This document shows positions 9,553 through 21,209 of a stretch of 64,000 nucleotides of DNA, in pieces (the stretch's first letter is position 1; every line of letters starts with the position of its first letter). Under the pieces are notes generated by a model. That model was not told the origin of the DNA, ran no database searches, and worked only from the letters and a program-made list of their open reading frames with translations. The position numbers were made by a program, and so were the translations under genes. Source of the DNA: Halomonas sp. HL-48 (GTDB lineage Bacteria > Pseudomonadota > Gammaproteobacteria > Pseudomonadales > Halomonadaceae); assembly GCF_001314875.1 (NCBI RefSeq), contig NZ_LJZS01000001.1, positions 274,065 through 338,064 on the forward strand. The letters are read 5' to 3'.

Positions 9553-9579
9553 GAGCCCCATGAGCCCCATGAGCCCCAC
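9553..9579 (+). repeat. Three tandem 9-bp units across the ubiE start
   Basis: The unit GAGCCCCA(T/C) occurs three times in succession (9553-9561, 9562-9570, 9571-9579). It creates two in-frame ATG codons (9560 and 9569), and changes in unit number would keep the reading frame. Confidence 0.8.
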
Positions 9580-10324
9580 GGATAAGCGCACCACCCATTT
9601 TGGTTACCAGGAAGTCCCGCTCGACGAAAAAGCCTCCAGGGTTGCCGACGTGTTTCATTCGGTCGCCGCACGCTATGACGTTATGAACGACCTGATGTCG
9701 ATGGGCATTCACCGCGTCTGGAAGCGCCTGACCATCGAGCGCGCAGGGGTGCGGCCCGGTCACCACGTCCTTGACATCGCCGGCGGCACCGGCGACTTAA
9801 CGCTTAAATTTTCGCGTTTGGTCGGCCCGCGCGGCAAAGTCGTGTTGGCTGACATCAACGCCTCCATGCTCAACGTGGGGCGCGACAAGCTGATGGACAA
9901 CGGCGTGGGCAGCAACGTCGAGTACGTCCAGGCCAACGCCGAGTGCCTGCCGTTCCCCGACAACAGCTTCGACTGCATCACCATTGCCTTCGGCCTGCGC
10001 AACGTCACCGACAAGGATGCCGCGCTGCGCTCCATGGCGCGGGTACTCAAGCCGGGCGGTCGCCTGCTGGTACTGGAGTTTTCCAAACCCAACAACCCGC
10101 TGCTGTCGAAAGCCTACGACGAATACTCCTTCCGCCTGCTGCCCAAGATGGGCGAGCTGGTGGCGGGCGACGGCGAAAGCTACCGCTACCTGGCCGAATC
10201 GATCCGCATGCACCCCGATCAGGACACCCTGAAGAGCATGATGGAAAACGCCGGGCTGGAGCGGGTCGAATACACCAACCTGACCGGCGGCATCGTCGCG
10301 CTTCACCGCGGCATCAAGTTATGA
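9560..10324 (+). CDS. ubiE: Ubiquinone/menaquinone C-methyltransferase UbiE
   Basis: SAM-dependent C-methylation of the benzoquinol ring (and of demethylmenaquinol where menaquinone is made). The 254-residue product has motif [11 protein letters not shown] (about 73-82), the acidic ADIN segment, and family signatures [17 protein letters not shown] and [18 protein letters not shown]. The start at 9560 is preceded by GGGAG at the right distance; a second ATG at 9569 arises from the tandem 9-bp repeat. A TACAAT hexamer at 9484-9489 is a possible -10. First gene of the ubiE-ubiJ-ubiB cluster. Confidence 0.97.
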   Translation: MSPMSPTDKRTTHFGYQEVPLDEKASRVADVFHSVAARYDVMNDLMSMGIHRVWKRLTIERAGVRPGHHVLDIAGGTGDLTLKFSRLVGPRGKVVLADINASMLNVGRDKLMDNGVGSNVEYVQANAECLPFPDNSFDCITIAFGLRNVTDKDAALRSMARVLKPGGRLLVLEFSKPNNPLLSKAYDEYSFRLLPKMGELVAGDGESYRYLAESIRMHPDQDTLKSMMENAGLERVEYTNLTGGIVALHRGIKL

Positions 10325-10346
10325 CACCAACCACCGAGAGGTCAGC

Positions 10347-10985
10347 ATGCTGGTAACCCCGACCCTGTTGCTGGCCGGATGTGAACGCACGTTGAACGCC
10401 CTTCTCGCCCGCGACCCGGCGTCACCTGCAAGGCTGGCGGCGCTGGCGGGCAGCCGCTTGCTGGTGCGCTTTGAGCAGCCGCATCTGGCGCTGGTCATGC
10501 ACTATCATGCGAAAGGGATTGACCTGCTGCGCGGCGACGATCTGGACGACAGGCATGCCGATGCAGTGGTCGAACTGACCCCGGAAACCCTGTCGGCCTG
10601 GCTGGGCGGTGCTTCGGTCGAGCAGTTGATGTTCGAGGGCATACTGGCTATCCGCGGCCAGGTGCACCTGCTGGAAGCAACGCGCACGCTGCTGCTGGAC
10701 CTGGATCTCGACTGGGAAAACGAACTGGCCCGCTGGCTGGGTGACGCCCCTGCCCACTCGCTGGCCGAGGGGATGCGGCGAGCCGCCGGGTGGGGCCTGC
10801 GCACCCGCGACGAACTGTTGCAGGACGTCTCCGAATACGTCTTCGAAGAGGCCCGCCTACTCCCCGGCCGTCAGCAGCGCGATGTATTGCGCGATCAACT
10901 GACCTCGCTGGAGGTGGCCACCGACCGCCTCGAAGCACGCTTCAGGCGCCTCGACCGACGGCTACGCGCGGGGGCCCGCCAATGA
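10347..10985 (+). CDS. ubiJ: Ubiquinone biosynthesis accessory factor UbiJ
   Basis: A 212-residue SCP2-like lipid-binding protein of the soluble Ubi complex, thought to hold ubiquinone intermediates for the ring-modifying enzymes. The N-terminal SCP2 fold (about 10-120) and a helical, charge-rich C-terminus (about 170-212) are as expected. The identification rests on weak sequence similarity plus the diagnostic position between ubiE and ubiB. Its TGA overlaps the ubiB ATG (ATGA at 10982-10985), so the two are translationally coupled. Confidence 0.9.
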   Translation: MLVTPTLLLAGCERTLNALLARDPASPARLAALAGSRLLVRFEQPHLALVMHYHAKGIDLLRGDDLDDRHADAVVELTPETLSAWLGGASVEQLMFEGILAIRGQVHLLEATRTLLLDLDLDWENELARWLGDAPAHSLAEGMRRAAGWGLRTRDELLQDVSEYVFEEARLLPGRQQRDVLRDQLTSLEVATDRLEARFRRLDRRLRAGARQ

Positions 10986-12604
10986 GCCTGCGGCTTTTTC
11001 GCATCAGCTGGGTGATTGCCCGCCACCGACTGGATACGCTGCTGCCGCTGGATCGGCTGCCCTGGTGGCTACGCTTTCTGCTGTGGTTTTCGCCGCTGCG
11101 CCTGATGCCCATCGGCCAGCGCTCACGCGGCGAGCGCCTGCGGCTGGCGCTCGAGACGCTGGGGCCGATCTTTATCAAGTTTGGTCAGATGCTTTCCACC
11201 CGCCGCGACCTGCTGCCCGAAGATATCGCTGACGAACTCAAACGCCTGCAGGATCAGGTGCCGCCCTTCCCCGGCGAGCACGCGGTCACCCGGGTCGAGA
11301 AATCGCTTGAAATGTCGCTCAGCGATGCCTTTGCCTTTTTCGACCCGGCACCGCTGGCGTCGGCCTCGATCGCCCAGGTCCACGTCGCCCGGCTGCACAG
11401 CGGGGAGGACGTGGTGGTCAAGATCATCCGCCCCGGCATCGATCGCATCATGCGTCAGGACATGGCGCTGATGTACCAGGTGGCCAAGCTGCTAGCCAGG
11501 GTGCCCGAAGCGCGTCGACTGCGCCCGGTGGAAGTCATCAGGGACTACGAGGCGACGCTGTTCGACGAGCTCGACCTGTACAAGGAAGCCGCCAACACCT
11601 CGCAGCTTAAGCGTAATTTCAAGGACTCGCCGCTGCTGTTCGTGCCGACCATCTACTGGCCGTTCACCCGCCGCCACGTGATGGTCCAGGAGCGCATTCG
11701 CGGCGTGCCCGTGGCCGACCTCGAGACCCTCAAGGCCAACGGCACCAACCTCAAAAAGCTCGCCGAGCGCGGGGTGGAAATCTTCTTCACCCAGGTCTTC
11801 CGTGACAATTTCTTCCATGCCGACATGCACCCCGGCAATATTTTCGTCAACTGTGACAATCCGGAAGACCCCCAATACATCGCCATCGACTGCGGCATTG
11901 TGGGCAGCCTCACCCGGGAAGATCAGGATTATCTGGCGCGCAATCTGCTGGCGTTCTTCCACCAGGATTATTACGAAGTCGCGGCGCTGCACATCGAGTC
12001 AGGCTGGGTGGGTGAAAACACCCGCGCCAACGAGTTTGCGGCGGCCATTCGCACGGTGTGCGAGCCTATACTCGAAAAACCGTTGAAAGATATCTCCTTC
12101 GGCCAGGTATTGTTGGGGCTGTTCCAGACCGCGCGGCGTTTTAATATGGAAGTGCAGCCACAGCTGGTGCTGCTGCAGAAAACCCTGCTCAATATTGAGG
12201 GGCTGGGTCGCCAGCTTTACCCTGACCTGGATCTGTGGAGCACGGCCAAGCCTTACTTGGAACAATGGATGAAGGAGCGAGCTGGCTTCGGGGGGCTATG
12301 GCGCTCGCTGAAACGCCAGGCGCCGGAGCTTTCGCACCAGTTACCGGAGCTGCCAGTGCTCGCCCACCAGGCACTCAGCCGCATGGAACAGGAACACCGC
12401 CAGCGCCATCAGCAGGTAACGGCCATCAGCACCATGCGACAGCAGCTGGCGCGCCAGGGAAAACGCCACCATCGCCTGCGTATCGGCTTGATTCTGCTGG
12501 GCCTGGCACTTGCCTGGCAGCCGCTCTATCAGTGGGCCAGCGGCCAGCCATGGCCCGTTCTTGTCGCTGCCGGCATCGGCCTGCTGCTGTTGGCATGGCA
12601 ATAG
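10982..12604 (+). CDS. ubiB: Atypical kinase/ATPase UbiB
   Basis: ADCK/UbiB-family membrane ATPase that assists the ubiquinone biosynthetic complex. The 540-residue product carries the family KxGQ motif (KFGQ, 66-69), an Ala/Ser-rich loop ASASIAQVH, the catalytic-loop segment HADMHPGN (from 279) and the metal-binding DCG (D303) where ordinary kinases have DFG. Two C-terminal transmembrane helices (about 496-515 and 520-540) anchor it. The start overlaps the ubiJ stop; a much longer in-frame upstream extension exists but lies inside ubiJ. Confidence 0.97.
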   Translation: MSLRLFRISWVIARHRLDTLLPLDRLPWWLRFLLWFSPLRLMPIGQRSRGERLRLALETLGPIFIKFGQMLSTRRDLLPEDIADELKRLQDQVPPFPGEHAVTRVEKSLEMSLSDAFAFFDPAPLASASIAQVHVARLHSGEDVVVKIIRPGIDRIMRQDMALMYQVAKLLARVPEARRLRPVEVIRDYEATLFDELDLYKEAANTSQLKRNFKDSPLLFVPTIYWPFTRRHVMVQERIRGVPVADLETLKANGTNLKKLAERGVEIFFTQVFRDNFFHADMHPGNIFVNCDNPEDPQYIAIDCGIVGSLTREDQDYLARNLLAFFHQDYYEVAALHIESGWVGENTRANEFAAAIRTVCEPILEKPLKDISFGQVLLGLFQTARRFNMEVQPQLVLLQKTLLNIEGLGRQLYPDLDLWSTAKPYLEQWMKERAGFGGLWRSLKRQAPELSHQLPELPVLAHQALSRMEQEHRQRHQQVTAISTMRQQLARQGKRHHRLRIGLILLGLALAWQPLYQWASGQPWPVLVAAGIGLLLLAWQ

Positions 12605-12625
12605 TTTAAGAACCTGAGGAACCCC

Positions 12626-12988
12626 ATGGACACGACGCCTTCAACGCCCAATAATGCGCCTGTGCTGGATACGCTTGCTGAGGTACTGCAGCAACGTCGC
12701 CACGCCTCGCCGGACGATTCGTACGTTGCTTCCTTGCATTACAAGGGATTGAACAAGATACTCGAAAAGCTCGGTGAGGAAGCCACTGAAACGCTGCTCG
12801 CTGCCAAAGACGCCGAGCAGGGTGGCCAGGCGGAGCGGCAGGCGCTGGTCGCTGAAACCGCCGACCTATGGTTTCATAGCCTGGTGATGCTGTCGCATCT
12901 GGGTCTCGATCATCAGGACGTACTTGACGAATTAGCACGCCGTTTCGGCATTTCCGGCCACGACGAAAAAGCGGCCCGCACACAATAA
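12626..12988 (+). CDS. hisE: Phosphoribosyl-ATP pyrophosphatase HisE
   Basis: Hydrolyses phosphoribosyl-ATP to phosphoribosyl-AMP, the second step of histidine synthesis. The 120-residue MazG-like all-alpha protein has the signature [20 protein letters not shown] followed by the EE..E and DLWFH metal-binding segments. GAGG precedes the ATG. In pseudomonads hisI lies directly upstream at this locus; here no hisI is present, so phosphoribosyl-AMP cyclohydrolase must be encoded elsewhere. Confidence 0.95.
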   Translation: MDTTPSTPNNAPVLDTLAEVLQQRRHASPDDSYVASLHYKGLNKILEKLGEEATETLLAAKDAEQGGQAERQALVAETADLWFHSLVMLSHLGLDHQDVLDELARRFGISGHDEKAARTQ

Positions 12989-13031
12989 CCTAAAGGCTTT
13001 GCAACGTAGCCCCCATCACGAGGACACGCAT

Positions 13032-13307
13032 ATGTTAGGTGGTATCAGTATTTGGCAGTTGCTGATTGTGCTAGGCATCATCATCCTGGTTTTCGGCACT
13101 AAAAAGCTTCGCAACGTCGGCTCCGACCTGGGCGGTGCGGTCAAGGGCTTCAAGAAAGCCGTCCATGAAGAGGACAAAGACGCCGACAAGAAGGACGACG
13201 AGCAGCCCCAGGCGAAAGTGCGTCACGACGAGCCTGGCAATACCTACGATGTCCAGGCAGAAGAAAAAGCGAAGCAGGCAGCTGAAAACAACGACGAGCG
13301 CAAATAA
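13032..13307 (+). CDS. tatA: Twin-arginine translocase subunit TatA
   Basis: Forms the size-variable pore of the Tat pathway exporting folded proteins. The 91-residue product has a short N-terminal transmembrane helix ([15 protein letters not shown], about 7-22), the hinge followed by an amphipathic helix ([18 protein letters not shown]) and a charged tail. The ATG at 13032 ([11 protein letters not shown]) matches the family and follows GAGGA. First gene of tatABC. Confidence 0.96.
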   Translation: MLGGISIWQLLIVLGIIILVFGTKKLRNVGSDLGGAVKGFKKAVHEEDKDADKKDDEQPQAKVRHDEPGNTYDVQAEEKAKQAAENNDERK

Positions 13308-13310
13308 GCC

Positions 13311-13730
13311 ATGTTCGACTTTGGCTTTTTTGAAATTCTGGTCATTGGCGTTGTCGGGCTGCTGGTACTCGGCCCCGAACGCCTGCCGCGCGCCGCGCGC
13401 GCGGTGGGCCTCTGGGTAGGCAAGATCAAGCGCACCGTGTCAGGCATGCAGCGCGAAATCAGCGCCCAGCTGGAAGCCGAAGACCTGCGCCAGGCGCTCA
13501 ACGATCAGCAAAAAAAGCTCGATGACAGCCTGCGCAAGGCCAAGCATGACGTGGAACGCATCGCCGAGACCGACAAGCAGGCAACGCCCTCCAGCACCTC
13601 GTCAACGGAATCAGAACAGCGCGCCGCCAGTGCTGCCTCGCACCTGGATGACGCCCTGGAAACGGTCCGCGAGAAAGCGCCAGCGTCGCCCGACGCTGAG
13701 TCACCTACCAAGGACAGCAAGCACCCATGA
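13311..13730 (+). CDS. tatB: Sec-independent translocase subunit TatB
   Basis: Partners TatC in signal-peptide recognition. The 139-residue product has the N-terminal helix MFDFGFFEILVIGVVGLLVL, the LGPERLPRAARAVG hinge and amphipathic helix, and a long charged cytoplasmic tail (about 60-139). It starts 3 bp after tatA and overlaps tatC by ATGA (13727-13730). Confidence 0.96.
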   Translation: MFDFGFFEILVIGVVGLLVLGPERLPRAARAVGLWVGKIKRTVSGMQREISAQLEAEDLRQALNDQQKKLDDSLRKAKHDVERIAETDKQATPSSTSSTESEQRAASAASHLDDALETVREKAPASPDAESPTKDSKHP

Positions 13731-14512
13731 GTACGTCTGGTGATTCGCAGGAGCCCCATAATGATCAGAAGCAAGCACCGCTCATCGAGCACCTGATTGA
13801 GCTGCGATCGCGGCTGATGCGCGCGGTTATCGCGATTCTGGTGGTTTTTCTCGGGCTGTATTCGTTTTCGAACGATATCTATCTTTTCGTGGCAGAGCCG
13901 TTAATGGCGCTGCTACCCCCCGGGTCGCAGATGATCGCGACGGAAGTGGCATCGCCGTTTCTGGCCCCTTTCAAGCTGACGCTGGTAACGGCGTTGTTTA
14001 TCGCCATTCCCTTTGTGCTGCACCAAGCATGGTCGTTCATCGCCCCGGGGCTTTACGATAACGAAAAAGCCCTGGCGATCCCGATTCTCGTGTCCAGCAT
14101 TCTGCTGTTCTACGGCGGGGCGGCGTTCGCCTATTACGTGGTGTTCCCTTTACTGTTTGCGTTTTTCACCCAGACCGGGCCGGAAAACGTCACGGTCATG
14201 ACCGACATCAATCAGTACCTTAACTTCGTCCTCAAGCTGTTCTTTGCGTTTGGCGTGGCGTTCGAAATTCCGGTGGCCACCTTCCTGCTGATTCTGTCAG
14301 GCGCCACCACGGTGGAGAGCCTTTCCCAGAAGCGCCCGTATATCATCCTAGGCTGCTTTGTGGTGGGTATGGTGCTTACCCCGCCCGATGTGATTTCACA
14401 AAGCCTGCTGGCCGTACCGATGTATCTGCTTTACGAAGTCGGCCTGCTGTTTGGACGCCTGGTACGCAAACGCCGCGAGGAAAAAGCCGCTGAAGAGCAA
14501 ACGGAAGAATAA
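13727..14512 (+). CDS. tatC: Sec-independent translocase subunit TatC
   Basis: Core receptor of the Tat translocon, a six-helix inner-membrane protein that binds twin-arginine signal peptides. The 261-residue product has the conserved N-terminal HLIELRSRL motif (about 22-30), six hydrophobic segments between about 30 and 245, and a charged C-terminus (RKRREEKAAEEQ). Translationally coupled to tatB; last gene of the operon. Confidence 0.97.
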   Translation: MSTSGDSQEPHNDQKQAPLIEHLIELRSRLMRAVIAILVVFLGLYSFSNDIYLFVAEPLMALLPPGSQMIATEVASPFLAPFKLTLVTALFIAIPFVLHQAWSFIAPGLYDNEKALAIPILVSSILLFYGGAAFAYYVVFPLLFAFFTQTGPENVTVMTDINQYLNFVLKLFFAFGVAFEIPVATFLLILSGATTVESLSQKRPYIILGCFVVGMVLTPPDVISQSLLAVPMYLLYEVGLLFGRLVRKRREEKAAEEQTEE

Positions 14513-14535
14513 GAACATCGCTTTATTTACGTTGC

Positions 14536-14567
14536 AAAAAAGCCGCTGTCCAAGACAGCGGCTTTTT
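14536..14567. terminator. Bidirectional terminator between tatC and elbB
   Basis: Perfect stem AAAAAGCCGCTGTC / GACAGCGGCTTTTT (14537-14550 and 14554-14567) with a 3-base loop. It has a T-run on each strand and serves the convergent tatC and elbB genes. Confidence 0.92.
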
Positions 14568-14593
14568 GATACCAGAAGAGCCCACCTGGCTGG

Positions 14594-16427
<1,834 letters not shown>

Positions 16428-16440
16428 CCCCGGACCGCCT

Positions 16441-16473
16441 AGATGACAACGACGTGACACGTCTTTGTCATCT
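16441..16473. promoter_or_regulatory. 33-bp near-perfect palindrome upstream of ppk
   Basis: Symmetric about base 16457 with 15 of 16 position pairs complementary; arms contain GATGACAA/TTGTCATC and a core ACGTG A CACGT. Read on the minus strand it holds two TGTCA half-sites 11 bp apart, the period of PHO boxes. It could be a regulator binding site in the hemB-ppk gap or a hairpin at the hemB 3' end; there is no strong T-run. Confidence 0.5.
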
Positions 16474-16551
16474 TCTACCGGCATACTGCATTAACAGACG
16501 CGTATCAGCCAATGGTATGCTCAGAGATGACTAACGCCGGAGGCAGTCACG

Positions 16552-18744
16552 ATGGACGACCAGGCCACTGATCATTCGCCCTACCCGCTTCATGAGCCTG
16601 GCAGCGGCGAAAGCGAAACCTCCCCGCTGCGCGTTAATCGCACGCCCACGGGCGTGCAGGCGCGCGACGCACTGCCGGAAACCGACCTGGACGATCCGCA
16701 GCTCTATTTCAACCGCGAGCTGTCGCACCTGCAGTTTAATATCCGCGTGCTGGAGCAGGCCCTGGACGACGCCCACCCGCTGCTCAACCGGTTGATGTTC
16801 CTGCTGATTTTCTCATCCAACATGGATGAGTTCTTCGAGATCCGCGTGGCCGGGCTCAAGCACCAGATCGCCCTGGGCGATGACTCGACGGGGGCCGACG
16901 GCCGGCTCCCCAAGGCGGTGCTTGCCGAAATTTCCGACATCGCCCACGCGCAAATCGTCCGGCAGTATGAAATCCTCAACGATACCTTACTGCCCGCCCT
17001 GGAAGCCCAGGGACTGCGGTTTCGCCGCCGCGATCAGTGGACCAAGGCGCAAAAAGACTGGGTCCAGGAACTGTTCAACAACGACATCATGCCGGTGATC
17101 AGCCCCATCGGGCTGGACCCTTCGCATCCCTTCCCGCGCCTGGTCAACAAAAGCCTCAACTTCATCGTCGAGCTTGAAGGCAAGGACGCCTTCGGCCGCG
17201 CCGGAGGCATGGCGATTCTGCCCGCCCCCCGTTCGCTACCGCGCCTGATGGCCCTGCCCAAGCATCTGTGCAGCGAAGGCTTCACCGAGTACGTATTCCT
17301 CTCCTCGATGATTCACGCCCATGCCGAGGAGCTGTTCCCGGGCATGAAGGTGCGCGGCTGCTACCAGTTCCGCCTGACGCGCAATGCCGACATGAGCGTC
17401 GATCCGGAAGAGGTCTCTGACCTTGCCTCGGCGCTGCGTGGCGAGCTGTTAGCGCGGCGCTACGGCAGCGGCGTGCGGCTGGAGGTCGCCGACAACTGCC
17501 CGGACGACCTGACCAATTTCCTGCTGCGCCAGTTTAGCCTCGAGAACGACGATCTGTACCGCGTGCAAGGCCCGGTCAACTTGACCCGTATGATGTCGGT
17601 ACTGGGCGATGTCGACCGCCCCGAGCTGCTCTACAGGCCCTACTCGCCCGGCGTGCCCAAGGCGCTGAAAGGCGGCAGTCTGTTTGACGCCATCGCCAAA
17701 CAGGACTTGCTGCTGCATCATCCTTTTCAGTCATTTTCGCCCATCGAGGACCTGCTCAGCGAGGCCGCGCGGGACCCGGACGTGCTGGCGATCAAACAGA
17801 CGCTCTACCGTACCGGCGCCGACTCACCCATCGTCAGTGCGCTGGTCGATGCCGCCAGCCAGGGCAAGGAAGTGACCGTGGTCATCGAGCTGCGCGCACG
17901 CTTTGACGAAGCCGACAACCTGCAGTTGGCTTCGCGCCTGCAGGAAGCCGGCGCCATCGTGATTTACGGCATCATGGCCTACAAGATCCACGCCAAGATG
18001 CTGCATATCGTGCGCCGCGAGCGGGGCGAACTTCGCCACTACGCGCACCTGGGTACCGGCAACTACCATTCCAAGACCGCCAAACTGTACACCGACTACA
18101 GCCTGCTGACCGCCAACAAGGCGCTGTGCGCCGACGTTCATCGGGTGTTTCAGCAGCTGTCGGGAATGGGACGCGCGCGCAAGATCGATACGCTGCTTCA
18201 CGCGCCGTTTACGCTCCACGACCGGTTAATGGAAATGATCGACCGTGAAGCCCAGGTGGCACGCAAGGGAAAACGCGCCCATATCATTATCAAGTGCAAC
18301 TCGCTGACCGAGCCTCAACTCATCAAGGCGCTATATCGTGCCTCCCAGGCAGGCGTGGAGTGCGACCTGATCATTCGCGGCATGTGCTGCCTGAAACCCG
18401 GCGTACCGGGGGTGTCGGACAACATTCGCGTTCGCTCGATTATCGGGCGCTTTCTGGAACACACTCGGGTTTTCCATTTCCACAACGACGGCAAGCCGGA
18501 AATCTGGTGCTCGAGCGCTGACCTCATGTCACGCAACATGTTTCACCGCGTGGAAACCTGCTTTCCCCTGCTCGATAAGAAGCTCGCCACCCGGGTGCGC
18601 AAGGACCTGGAAACCTACCTGGTGGATAACTGCCAAAGCTGGCTGCTCCAGAGCGACGGCAGCTACCATCTTCAGGACCCGGGCGGCGGCGATGCCATCA
18701 GCGCTCAGGAGACGCTGCTTTACGCCTACGCCACCAAGAGCTGA
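16552..18744 (+). CDS. ppk: Polyphosphate kinase 1
   Basis: Membrane-associated enzyme that reversibly polymerises ATP gamma-phosphate into inorganic polyphosphate. The 730-residue product has the N-terminal PPK segment (LYFNRELSHLQFNIRVLEQA), the phosphohistidine motif YAHLGTGNYHSKTA with H499 equivalent to E. coli H435, and the second histidine in RFLEHTRVFHFHN. An acidic extension of about 45 residues precedes the conserved start, but GGAGG before the ATG supports 16552. Likely has its own promoter in the 124-bp gap containing the palindrome at 16441-16473. Confidence 0.97.
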   Translation: MDDQATDHSPYPLHEPGSGESETSPLRVNRTPTGVQARDALPETDLDDPQLYFNRELSHLQFNIRVLEQALDDAHPLLNRLMFLLIFSSNMDEFFEIRVAGLKHQIALGDDSTGADGRLPKAVLAEISDIAHAQIVRQYEILNDTLLPALEAQGLRFRRRDQWTKAQKDWVQELFNNDIMPVISPIGLDPSHPFPRLVNKSLNFIVELEGKDAFGRAGGMAILPAPRSLPRLMALPKHLCSEGFTEYVFLSSMIHAHAEELFPGMKVRGCYQFRLTRNADMSVDPEEVSDLASALRGELLARRYGSGVRLEVADNCPDDLTNFLLRQFSLENDDLYRVQGPVNLTRMMSVLGDVDRPELLYRPYSPGVPKALKGGSLFDAIAKQDLLLHHPFQSFSPIEDLLSEAARDPDVLAIKQTLYRTGADSPIVSALVDAASQGKEVTVVIELRARFDEADNLQLASRLQEAGAIVIYGIMAYKIHAKMLHIVRRERGELRHYAHLGTGNYHSKTAKLYTDYSLLTANKALCADVHRVFQQLSGMGRARKIDTLLHAPFTLHDRLMEMIDREAQVARKGKRAHIIIKCNSLTEPQLIKALYRASQAGVECDLIIRGMCCLKPGVPGVSDNIRVRSIIGRFLEHTRVFHFHNDGKPEIWCSSADLMSRNMFHRVETCFPLLDKKLATRVRKDLETYLVDNCQSWLLQSDGSYHLQDPGGGDAISAQETLLYAYATKS

Positions 18745-18760
18745 CACGTCCCATACATGA

Positions 18761-18785
18761 GAACCCCGGCGGCGAGCCGGGGTTC
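18761..18785. terminator. Hairpin between convergent ppk and metE
   Basis: Perfect 10-bp stem GAACCCCGGC / GCCGGGGTTC (18761-18770 and 18776-18785) in the 68-bp gap between the two stop codons. Neither side carries a T-run, so termination would be weak or Rho-assisted. Confidence 0.5.
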
Positions 18786-18812
18786 AACATAACTGGGGCG
18801 CGAAGCCTATGC

Positions 18813-21110
18813 TCAGGCGTAACGCGCGCGCAGTTGCCTGGCCGCCTCGACCATATTGGCCAGCGCCGGCTCCACTTCCGCCCAGCCACGGGTTTTCAAG
18901 CCGCAGTCCGGGTTGACCCACAGCCGCTCGGCGGGAAGCTTGTCCAGCGCTTTTTCCATCAGCGCCACCATCCAGGCCACGTCGGGGATATTCGGCGTGT
19001 GGATGTCGTATACACCGGGGCCAATGTCGTTGGGGTAGGCAAAGTCCTGGAAGGCGTCCAGCAGCTCCATATCCGAGCGCGACGTTTCGATCGTGATCAC
19101 GTCGGCATCCAGTGCCGCGATCGCGCCGATAATATCGTTGAACGCCGAATAGCACATATGGGTGTGGATTTGGGTGGCATCGTCAACGCCGGCGGCGCTT
19201 AACCGGAAGCATTCCACCGCCCAGTCCAGATAGCCCTGCCATGCGCTTTGGCGCAGCGGCAGCCCCTCGCGCAGTGCGGGCTCGTCGATCTGAATGATCC
19301 GGATACCCGCACGTTCCAGGTCCAGGACTTCGTCGCGCAGCGCTAGAGCGATCTGCCGGCAGGTGGTCTCACGCGGCTGATCGTCGCGTACAAAGGACCA
19401 CTGCAGGATGGTCACCGGCCCGGTTAGCATGCCCTTCATGGGTTTATCGGAGAGCGTTTGCGCGTACGCACTCCAGCGCACGGTCATGGCCGCCGGGCGC
19501 GTCACGTCGCCAAAGATGATCGGTGGCTTGACGCACCGGGAGCCGTAGCTTTGCACCCAGCCAAAGCGGGTAAAGGCAAAGCCATCCAGCTGTTCGCCGA
19601 AGTATTCCACCATGTCGTTACGCTCGGCCTCGCCATGTACCAGCACGTCGAGGCCCAGGGCTTCCTGGCGCTCGACGGCATAGGCAATGTCTGCGCGCAT
19701 CTGCGCTTCGTAGTCGGCCTGGCTCAAAGTGCCGGCTTTGAACGCCCGCCGCGCCGCACGAATCTCGTGGGTCTGCGGGAACGAGCCGATCGTGGTGGTC
19801 GGAAACAGCGGCAGCGCCAGCGCCCGGCGCTGCGCTACCGATCGCTCGCTATAAACAGCGCGACGCTGGCTGTCGCTGGGCGTCACCGCCGCCACTCGCC
19901 GACTTACTGCTGGCTGGTGGATGCGCGCCGAATCACGCCGGGCATCCAGCGCCTGGGTGGCCGCCGCTAAACGCTGCTCATCCAGGTCGGTCGTGCGGCT
20001 ATCGATCAGACGGGCCAGGGTGACCACCTCATCAAGTTTTTGGCGGGCAAAGGCCAGCCAGCTGACCAGCGATTCATCGAGTTCGGTTTCCTGGGCCAGG
20101 TCCACGGGCACGTGCAGCAGCGAACAGCTGGGCGCCAACCAAAGCCGCTTCCCCAGGCGCACCTTGAGGGGACGCAAGCGTTCACGCAGTGCCGCAAGGT
20201 CGGCGCGCCAGATATTGCGGCCGTCGATAACGCCAACCGACAGCACCTGATGAGGCCCCAGACGGTCAATCACCTGGTCGACCTGTTGCGGCGCACGCAC
20301 CGCATCAATGTGCAGCCCTTCCACCGGCAGCCGGGTTGCCAGCGACAGGTTATCGCCCAGGCCGCCAAAGTAGCTGGCCACCATCAGCTTCAAGGGTGCG
20401 GACTGCAATCGATGGTAGGCGCGCTCGAAGGCCTGTTGCCAGGCCGGGGGCAGGTCCTGCACCAACGCAGGCTCATCCAGCTGCACCCACTCAACGCCCT
20501 GGGTGGCAAGCCGTGCAAGCACCTCACTGTAAACATCCAGGACGCTGTCGAGCAGCGTTAGGCGATCAAACTCATTGCCTTTGGCTTTGCCCAACCACAG
20601 CCAGGTCAGCGGTCCGGTAAGGGTGACCTTGGGGGTAAACCCTGCGCGCAGAGCTTCATCGACTTCGTCGAAGAGCCGACTGGAGGAAAGCGCAAAGCGC
20701 TGCCCTTCGTGTAGCTCGGGGACCAGGTAGTGATAGTTGGTATCGAAGTACTTGGTCATTTCGCAGGCGGGAGCAGGCTCGCCGCTGGGTGCGCGCCCCC
20801 GTGCCATGCGAAAGGCGGTATCCAGGTCAACGTCGCCTGCCGCCACTTCGCGGCTCGCATTGAAGCGCTCGGGCACCGCGCCCAGCAGCACGGAGACATT
20901 GAGTACCTGATCATAAAACGCGAAATCGCCGACGCTGACCAGGTCGAGCCCGGCGGCCTGCTGGTCGCGCCAGTGACGAAGCCGCAGCTCACGGCCGGTT
21001 GCTTCGAGGGCCTGACGAGTGCAGTGGCCTTGCCAGTAGGCCTCGGTGGCTTTTTTAAGCTCACGCTGGGCACCAATACGGGGATAGCCGAGAATATGAG
21101 AAACTGTCAT
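18813..21110 (-). CDS. metE: Cobalamin-independent methionine synthase MetE
   Basis: Transfers a methyl group from 5-methyltetrahydropteroyl-triglutamate to homocysteine, the last step of methionine synthesis without B12. The 765-residue product has the duplicated barrel: an N-terminal half starting [13 protein letters not shown], a linker near 380-420, and a catalytic C-terminal half ([12 protein letters not shown]) with zinc ligands in IHTHMCYS and in [12 protein letters not shown]. An upstream in-frame ATG at 21125 is less likely because the family start is at 21110. Divergent from metR, with a MetR box in the shared 99-bp gap. Confidence 0.97.
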   Translation of the reverse strand: MTVSHILGYPRIGAQRELKKATEAYWQGHCTRQALEATGRELRLRHWRDQQAAGLDLVSVGDFAFYDQVLNVSVLLGAVPERFNASREVAAGDVDLDTAFRMARGRAPSGEPAPACEMTKYFDTNYHYLVPELHEGQRFALSSSRLFDEVDEALRAGFTPKVTLTGPLTWLWLGKAKGNEFDRLTLLDSVLDVYSEVLARLATQGVEWVQLDEPALVQDLPPAWQQAFERAYHRLQSAPLKLMVASYFGGLGDNLSLATRLPVEGLHIDAVRAPQQVDQVIDRLGPHQVLSVGVIDGRNIWRADLAALRERLRPLKVRLGKRLWLAPSCSLLHVPVDLAQETELDESLVSWLAFARQKLDEVVTLARLIDSRTTDLDEQRLAAATQALDARRDSARIHQPAVSRRVAAVTPSDSQRRAVYSERSVAQRRALALPLFPTTTIGSFPQTHEIRAARRAFKAGTLSQADYEAQMRADIAYAVERQEALGLDVLVHGEAERNDMVEYFGEQLDGFAFTRFGWVQSYGSRCVKPPIIFGDVTRPAAMTVRWSAYAQTLSDKPMKGMLTGPVTILQWSFVRDDQPRETTCRQIALALRDEVLDLERAGIRIIQIDEPALREGLPLRQSAWQGYLDWAVECFRLSAAGVDDATQIHTHMCYSAFNDIIGAIAALDADVITIETSRSDMELLDAFQDFAYPNDIGPGVYDIHTPNIPDVAWMVALMEKALDKLPAERLWVNPDCGLKTRGWAEVEPALANMVEAARQLRARYA

Positions 21111-21194
21111 GATGAAACCTTGCAACGTGAATGATTTCGTACAGTCTGGGCACCGCCGACAGGTGAATCAAACTAAAGTTTCTAATACCAACCA

Positions 21195-21207
21195 TGAAAA
21201 ACTTTCA
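21195..21207. promoter_or_regulatory. Perfect MetR box (TGAANNNNNTTCA)
   Basis: TGAAAAACTTTCA at 21195-21207 matches the 13-bp MetR operator exactly. It lies in the metE/metR intergenic region, 85 bp from the metE start and only 2 bp before the metR ATG, where the metR Shine-Dalgarno would be. A second dyad AAACT AA AGTTT lies at about 21171-21182. Confidence 0.8.
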
Positions 21208-21209
21208 CC

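Noticed and set aside
10790..10981. N-terminal extension of UbiB into ubiJ
   Set aside because: The extension is Arg/Pro/Thr-rich shadow sequence of ubiJ. The ATG at 10982 overlaps the ubiJ stop and matches the family start.
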